A stretch of 64,000 bases of DNA from assembly GCA_947475415.1 (NCBI GenBank), contig CANJLH010000001.1, forward strand, positions 1-64,000, read 5' to 3'. The notes under the pieces were generated by a model that was given only the letters and a program-made list of their open reading frames with translations, did no database searches and was not told where the DNA came from. Below are positions 60,222 to 64,000 of the stretch, piece after piece. Source of the DNA: Caulobacteraceae bacterium (GTDB lineage Bacteria; Pseudomonadota; Alphaproteobacteria; Caulobacterales; Caulobacteraceae). Each line of letters opens with the position of its first letter. Positions within the stretch are counted from its first letter, which is position 1. A program made the translations under genes and the position numbers.

Positions 60222-61103
60222 TCACCCCAGCCCAATGGACTTGGCGTAGCGCTCCATCACCGCGAAACCCTCATAGCCCACGCTGCCGACCTTGGCGCCG
60301 TCCCAGGGGGTGATAACGGCCCGGTGACAGCCCTGCTCGACCATCTCCTCCAGTTCCGCCCGGGTCGCTGTGCCGAGCGTAATGGTGCCGAATTCGAACG
60401 GCTCGTCGGCCCGGCCAGCATCGATTAGGTGCTGCTTGATGGCAGGGATGGAGGAGGCGGGCCCATGCCAGCCGTTGCCCAGATAGCCGGCGCGGCGCTC
60501 CGCAGGGGGCGTGCCGCCGCCGATGTGGATCGGGATCGGTTTCTGCACCGGCTTGGGCTGAAAGCCCATGGGACCGAAGTTGTAGAAGTCGCCGTGAAAC
60601 TCCGGATACTCCTGCTCGAAACAGACGCGCATGGCCCGGATGGTTTCGTCCATCTTGCGGCCGCGCTTTTTGAACTCATTGCCGGTGAAGGCGTATTCCT
60701 TCTCGCTCCAGCCCAGGCCCACCGCCAGATCCAGCCGCCCGCCCGACAGCACGTCCAGAGAGGCCACCATCTTGGCCGCCAGCACCGCGTCGCGCAGGGG
60801 CAGCATGTAGATGCCGACCCCAAGCCGCACCTTCTTGGTGGCCCCGGCGAAGGCGGCCAGCGCGATCAGGGGATCGAGAAAGCCGGAGTCCGGGGTGAAG
60901 TCCACCAGGTCGGCCGTACCCGCGGCCCCGGCCGCGAGCACGCGGGGATATTCGCGCCACCAGTCGGGGGAGTTGTCGAGGCAGATGTGCTCTCCCGACC
61001 ACACCGCGTCGAAGCCCAGTTGCTCGCACAACTGGGCGCACTCCACCTGCAATTCCGGTTTCACCCAGACGATGTTGACGCCCATCTTCAGCGGTGCAGC
61101 CAT
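60222..61103 (-). CDS. LLM-class F420-dependent-type oxidoreductase
   Basis: The 293-residue luciferase-like protein begins MAAPLKMGVNIVWVKPELQV and has FDAVWSGEHICL, RLGVGIYMLPLRDAVLAAKM, LSGGRLDLAVGLGWSEKEY and IPIHIGGGTPPAERRAGYL. This pattern is close to actinobacterial F420-dependent LLM proteins (Rv2161c-like), so F420 is possible but not provable here. The ATG at 61103 is preceded by a GGGAG site. The double-hotdog dehydratase at 61160 lies upstream on the same strand 56 bases away, so they are likely co-transcribed. Confidence 0.8.
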   Translation of the reverse strand: MAAPLKMGVNIVWVKPELQVECAQLCEQLGFDAVWSGEHICLDNSPDWWREYPRVLAAGAAGTADLVDFTPDSGFLDPLIALAAFAGATKKVRLGVGIYMLPLRDAVLAAKMVASLDVLSGGRLDLAVGLGWSEKEYAFTGNEFKKRGRKMDETIRAMRVCFEQEYPEFHGDFYNFGPMGFQPKPVQKPIPIHIGGGTPPAERRAGYLGNGWHGPASSIPAIKQHLIDAGRADEPFEFGTITLGTATRAELEEMVEQGCHRAVITPWDGAKVGSVGYEGFAVMERYAKSIGLG

Positions 61104-61159
61104 GGTCTCACTCCCTGATTGACGCGGCGCCTGGCGACCCGCGCTGTTGTGCACTCTGT

Positions 61160-62425
61160 TCAGCCGCGCCGGCGTTCGGCCGCCTCGGTCATCATCTCGG
61201 CGCCGCGCTTGACGAACTCTTCCGGCGCGTCAGGCAGTGTCATGGCGCCGTGCTCCCGGGACGGCAGGATCACCGTGGCGGTGCCCGGGGTGGTCACCCA
61301 GCCGCGTTGGCAGGTGCCCTTGATCTCCAGGTCCACCACGCAGTGACGGCCCTCGCGGCGCTTGGCGGCCACGCGGCCCTCCATCATATGGAAGTCGCCG
61401 ATGAAGTTGAAGGCGCGCATCTGGCAGAACAGCCGCCACAGCCATGCGTCGTCGCCCATCCAGGCGGTGACCAAGTGGGCCATCCAGTTCATCCGCATGT
61501 CAGCGTAGTCGTAGGGCAGCGGCAGGCCGACCTTGCCCGCCCAGTCCTGCTCCCAGTGCAGCCGTTGGGCGACGTCCGGCACGCCATAGGGGTTCTTGGG
61601 GTAGAAGCCGGGGATCTTCTGACGGGTCTTCCACCAGTAGCGCAGGGGTCCATGGCCATAGTGGCCCATGCCGCGGCCCAGGTGCTCGGCGATGATGTCG
61701 GTGACGGTGAGCGGTCCCTTGGCGAGCGGCTGCATCAGGTCGCCCACCTCCACGTCCTCCCAGTAGCGGGGTTTGGCGCCGCGGGTCTCTTCAGCGGCGT
61801 AGGTGGCATCGATCTTGGCGATGGCTTCGTCGTCATAGACCCAGGGCGCCACATCGTCGTGCTTGCCGCCCTTCTTGGAGCCGGAACGTTCGGCCACGAT
61901 CAACAGGGTCTCATGGTTGGAGATCGGCGCGCCGTCGGCGGTCACATCGAGCCGGCGGCGGGTGACATGCACCGTCTTGCCGGCGAACTTGCTCTTCTCG
62001 ATGACGCTGACCCCGCAGGTGGTCGACTCATAGAAAATCTGCTCGTCGGGCCGCACCGGGCGGTACCATTCGTAGGTGAAGCCCGAGACGTATTCGCCGC
62101 AGCCGGGGAACAGTTGGCGGAATAGCTTCTTCTTTTCCGGGCTCAGCGGCGGGGTCTCATTGACCCCGGTGATGGCCATGTAGGTCGGCGGCGCGATCTG
62201 GCCGCGCCAGCGGGTGGTCTTGGCGTATTCCGGGTCGTTGTAGAGCGGATTGTCGTCGCCATAAGAAAAAGCGAAGTGCGAGATGCCGTTCGATGACGGG
62301 ACCGGGTCATGCAGCACAATGTGGCTGGGCTGCGGGATCCCGATCTGCGCCTGCGCCCGGGCGATTTCCGTATCGGTGATTTTGCCGAAAGTGCTCTCGG
62401 TCTTGGTGTCTTCAGCCGTGCTCAT
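61160..62425 (-). CDS. Double-hotdog MaoC-like acyl dehydratase, paralogue of 1905
   Basis: The 421-residue FAS1-like protein keeps SHFAFSYGDDNPLYNDPEYAK-type N-terminal hotdog (about 52-70), AKPRYWEDVEVGDL at the second half start and HLVTAWMGDDAWLWRL. It is clearly related to the 428-residue protein at 1905, though they sit near opposite ends of the window and differ in the middle. It probably hydrates a 2-enoyl-CoA with bulky substituent. ATG at 62425 gives MSTAEDTKTEST; the longer open frame is not family-like. Confidence 0.8.
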   Translation of the reverse strand: MSTAEDTKTESTFGKITDTEIARAQAQIGIPQPSHIVLHDPVPSSNGISHFAFSYGDDNPLYNDPEYAKTTRWRGQIAPPTYMAITGVNETPPLSPEKKKLFRQLFPGCGEYVSGFTYEWYRPVRPDEQIFYESTTCGVSVIEKSKFAGKTVHVTRRRLDVTADGAPISNHETLLIVAERSGSKKGGKHDDVAPWVYDDEAIAKIDATYAAEETRGAKPRYWEDVEVGDLMQPLAKGPLTVTDIIAEHLGRGMGHYGHGPLRYWWKTRQKIPGFYPKNPYGVPDVAQRLHWEQDWAGKVGLPLPYDYADMRMNWMAHLVTAWMGDDAWLWRLFCQMRAFNFIGDFHMMEGRVAAKRREGRHCVVDLEIKGTCQRGWVTTPGTATVILPSREHGAMTLPDAPEEFVKRGAEMMTEAAERRRG

Positions 62426-62598
62426 CGCGGGTCTCCCAGTGCGGTCTCGAGGCCTCAGCATACGCCAGCAGGGCGGGGCTTCCAGGGGCCGATTGATGCG
62501 AATAGGCCGATTGATGGTGTGGGTTCGCGGATTGAAGCGCGACCTTGCTTGACCGCCCCGCCGTGACGCGCAGACTGATGCGCCCACAGGAGAGATGC

Positions 62599-63396
62599 AT
62601 GCCAAGCCCCCACGCCGCAATCGCGCCCCCCGGCTACCTCGCCGGCAAGGTGATCATTATTACCGGCGCCAGTCAGGGGATCGGGCTGGTCTCGGCTCAT
62701 GGTTTCGCCGCGTTGGGCGCCAAGGTGGCGCTGGGCGCGCGGCGCGGCGAGGTAGTGGAAGCCGTCGCCGCCGAGATAAAGGCGGCCGGCGGTAAGGCGA
62801 TTGGGGCGGCGTTGGACGTCACCGAAGAAGCCAGCGTGGCGGCCTTTGTGGACAAGACCGTGAGCCGGTTCGGGCGCCTGGACGGCCTGTTCAATAACGC
62901 CGGCCGCGATCCCCAGGAGCATGGCGGCTTGGCCGACATCTCGCTCGACGAGTGGAAGGCGGTGCATGCGGTGAAGATCGATGGGACCTTCCTGTGCTCA
63001 AAATACGCCATCCCCCACATGCTGAAGGCGGGCAAGGGCTCCATCGTCAACAACGGCTCGGTGGTCTCCGAGCGAGCGCCTTCCATGGTTCCTGCGCCCT
63101 CGGCGTCACAGTCGGCGATCACCGGCATGACCCGCTCCATGGCGGCGGCCTATGGACACGCCAATATCCGCACCAACATGCTGGCCACCGGCCTGATTCT
63201 CACCACCGAACGGGTAGAGGGCTACTACAAGGACCAGCATGATCGGATGAAATCCTGGTGCCCGATGCAGCGGCCGGGAACCTCCGAGGACGTGGCCCAG
63301 GCCGCGGCCTGGCTGCTCTCCGACTATTCGAGCTTCATCAACGGGGCGATCATCCCGGTGGACGGCGGCCATCTGGCCGGTGAGTACCGGGCGTAG
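62599..63396 (+). CDS. SDR-fold protein lacking Asn, Tyr and Lys of the catalytic tetrad
   Basis: The 265-residue protein has an intact Rossmann cofactor loop TGASQGIG (22-29), NNAG (99-102) and C-terminal PVDGGH, so NAD(P) binding is likely. Ser154 is present, but the Tyr is Pro167, the Lys is Gln171 (APSASQSAI), and the tetrad Asn is Lys126. A normal SDR oxidoreductase reaction is therefore unlikely; it may be a pseudo-enzyme, ligand binder or use other chemistry. ATG at 62599 has AGGAGA 5 bases upstream. Divergent from the dehydratase at 62425 and followed by an AttH-like gene. Confidence 0.8.
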   Translation: MPSPHAAIAPPGYLAGKVIIITGASQGIGLVSAHGFAALGAKVALGARRGEVVEAVAAEIKAAGGKAIGAALDVTEEASVAAFVDKTVSRFGRLDGLFNNAGRDPQEHGGLADISLDEWKAVHAVKIDGTFLCSKYAIPHMLKAGKGSIVNNGSVVSERAPSMVPAPSASQSAITGMTRSMAAAYGHANIRTNMLATGLILTTERVEGYYKDQHDRMKSWCPMQRPGTSEDVAQAAAWLLSDYSSFINGAIIPVDGGHLAGEYRA

Positions 63397-63407
63397 GAAC
63401 TGTTACC

Positions 63408-64000
63408 ATGACCCAATATGACGCCATCCCGATGAACCGCCTGGATTTCGGCCTCGACTCGGCCACGGAAGGGCGCTCGTTGTGGCCGCCGGCCGGCGAT
63501 AGCGGCTATTCCGAAAACGACGCCATCTGGGTCTATGACGAGGCCCAGGGGATCGGAGTCCACGCTTGGCTGGGCCACTCCGGGGAGCAGTATCCGGAAG
63601 CCTTCGAGCGGATGAGCGTATTTCTGCCGGGCGGCGTCGTCCTGGCCCTCGCCCAGCGGGGGCCGCAGCACACCGAGGCCACCCAGTCGGGGCCGCACAT
63701 GTGGGCCCGCTGCGACGCGCCCTTCGAGCGCTGGACTTACGCCTATGACGGCCCGGTGCTGCCCACCACTGCCGAGGAGTTGTCCCGCGGACCCGTTCCG
63801 GCGGGCCGCGAGCCGGTGCATGTGGTGTTCGAGGCGCATGCGCGGATGGTGGCGCCGGCGTTTCCCCAGGGCGCCTTCTTCAAGAACAAGGCCGACTATC
63901 ACGCCACGTCCGCCAGCCGCTTCTTCGGCGGATACCGCTGCGAGCAGCCGCTAATGGCCGACGCCTCACTGAAGATCGGCGACAAGTGGCATCGCATCTG
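63408..64000 (+). CDS. AttH/CrtC-like protein, 3' end cut by the window
   Basis: At least 197 residues are visible, beginning MTQYDAIPMNRLDFGLDSAT. Beta-rich motifs include IWVYDEAQGIGVHAWLGHSG, MSVFLPGGVVLALAQRGPQH and HVVFEAHARMVAPAFPQGAF. It resembles the gene at 16233 in overall style. No metal or catalytic site can be assigned. It follows the catalytically degenerate SDR by 11 bases, so co-translation is likely. Function unknown. Confidence 0.55.
   Translation, partial: MTQYDAIPMNRLDFGLDSATEGRSLWPPAGDSGYSENDAIWVYDEAQGIGVHAWLGHSGEQYPEAFERMSVFLPGGVVLALAQRGPQHTEATQSGPHMWARCDAPFERWTYAYDGPVLPTTAEELSRGPVPAGREPVHVVFEAHARMVAPAFPQGAFFKNKADYHATSASRFFGGYRCEQPLMADASLKIGDKWHRI

Noticed and set aside
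1-64000. tRNA, rRNA and CRISPR arrays
   Set aside because: No cloverleaf-like sequence ending in CCA, no rRNA-like conserved stretch and no regularly spaced repeats were seen by eye; a covariance search would settle small RNAs.

Overview
This window is GC-rich DNA with the gene style of an alphaproteobacterium, most likely a Caulobacterales (Phenylobacterium-like) or Sphingomonadales species. The reasons are the TonB-dependent receptor, the many GTG/TTG starts with strong GGAGG sites, a FixK-type TTGA-N6-TCAA site, and a dense set of SDR, LLM-flavin, FAS1-like/MaoC dehydratase and DUF35 genes. I assign the genus only loosely. About 60 protein genes are supported. I see no rRNA, tRNA or CRISPR array.

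Layout. 1-585: left edge with the start of an IS110-family transposase and a decayed gene. 586-7727: LLM flavoproteins, a double-hotdog dehydratase, CorA, glutathione peroxidase and an acyl-CoA synthetase. 7893-12633: a tight plus-strand operon (two acyl-CoA dehydrogenases, a tandem Coq4-like protein, an LLM oxidoreductase). 12634-17279: minus-strand genes (sulfotransferase, epimerase-like reductase, amidohydrolase, AttH/CrtC-like protein). 17441-25518: plus-strand SDR, PQQ-dependent dehydrogenase fused to cytochrome c, SDR, MFS, SDR, then an unknown lipoprotein. 25630-31161: two DUF35/thiolase pairs flanking a minus-strand block (enoyl-CoA hydratase, MBL hydrolase, membrane protein). 31326-37198: phytase-like autotransporter, two VOC proteins, MFS, TauD-type dioxygenase. 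37204-43442: minus-strand operon with SDR, HIBADH-like enzyme, a third DUF35/thiolase pair, ADH, SDR and sulfotransferase. 43559-48671: alkyl-sulfatase-like MBL protein, TonB receptor, DUF2189 protein, 3-alpha-HSD-like SDR. 48816-52439: esterase and a small LysR-controlled redox set. 52554-58785: EF-hand protein, then Baeyer-Villiger-type monooxygenase, NTF2-like protein, P450, APH-type kinase, SDR and a Rieske ferredoxin. 58775-64000: MFS, LLM, second double-hotdog dehydratase, an SDR lacking its catalytic residues, and a second AttH-like gene cut by the window end.

Together this looks like a catabolic island for a bulky hydrophobic compound (steroid-, terpenoid- or branched-lipid-like). Ligand uptake, oxygenation (P450, BVMO, LLM enzymes, dioxygenase), alcohol oxidation (SDRs, PQQ enzyme), CoA activation, beta-oxidation with paired acyl-CoA dehydrogenases and hotdog dehydratases, and thiolytic or aldolytic cleavage by DUF35/thiolase complexes are all present. 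The substrate cannot be read from the sequence. The most unusual items are the tandem Coq4-like protein with one intact and one lost metal site, two thiolase-like proteins without the nucleophilic Cys beside DUF35 partners, and the SDR lacking Asn, Tyr and Lys of the catalytic tetrad. Only one transcriptional regulator gene (LysR type) is found in 64 kb.
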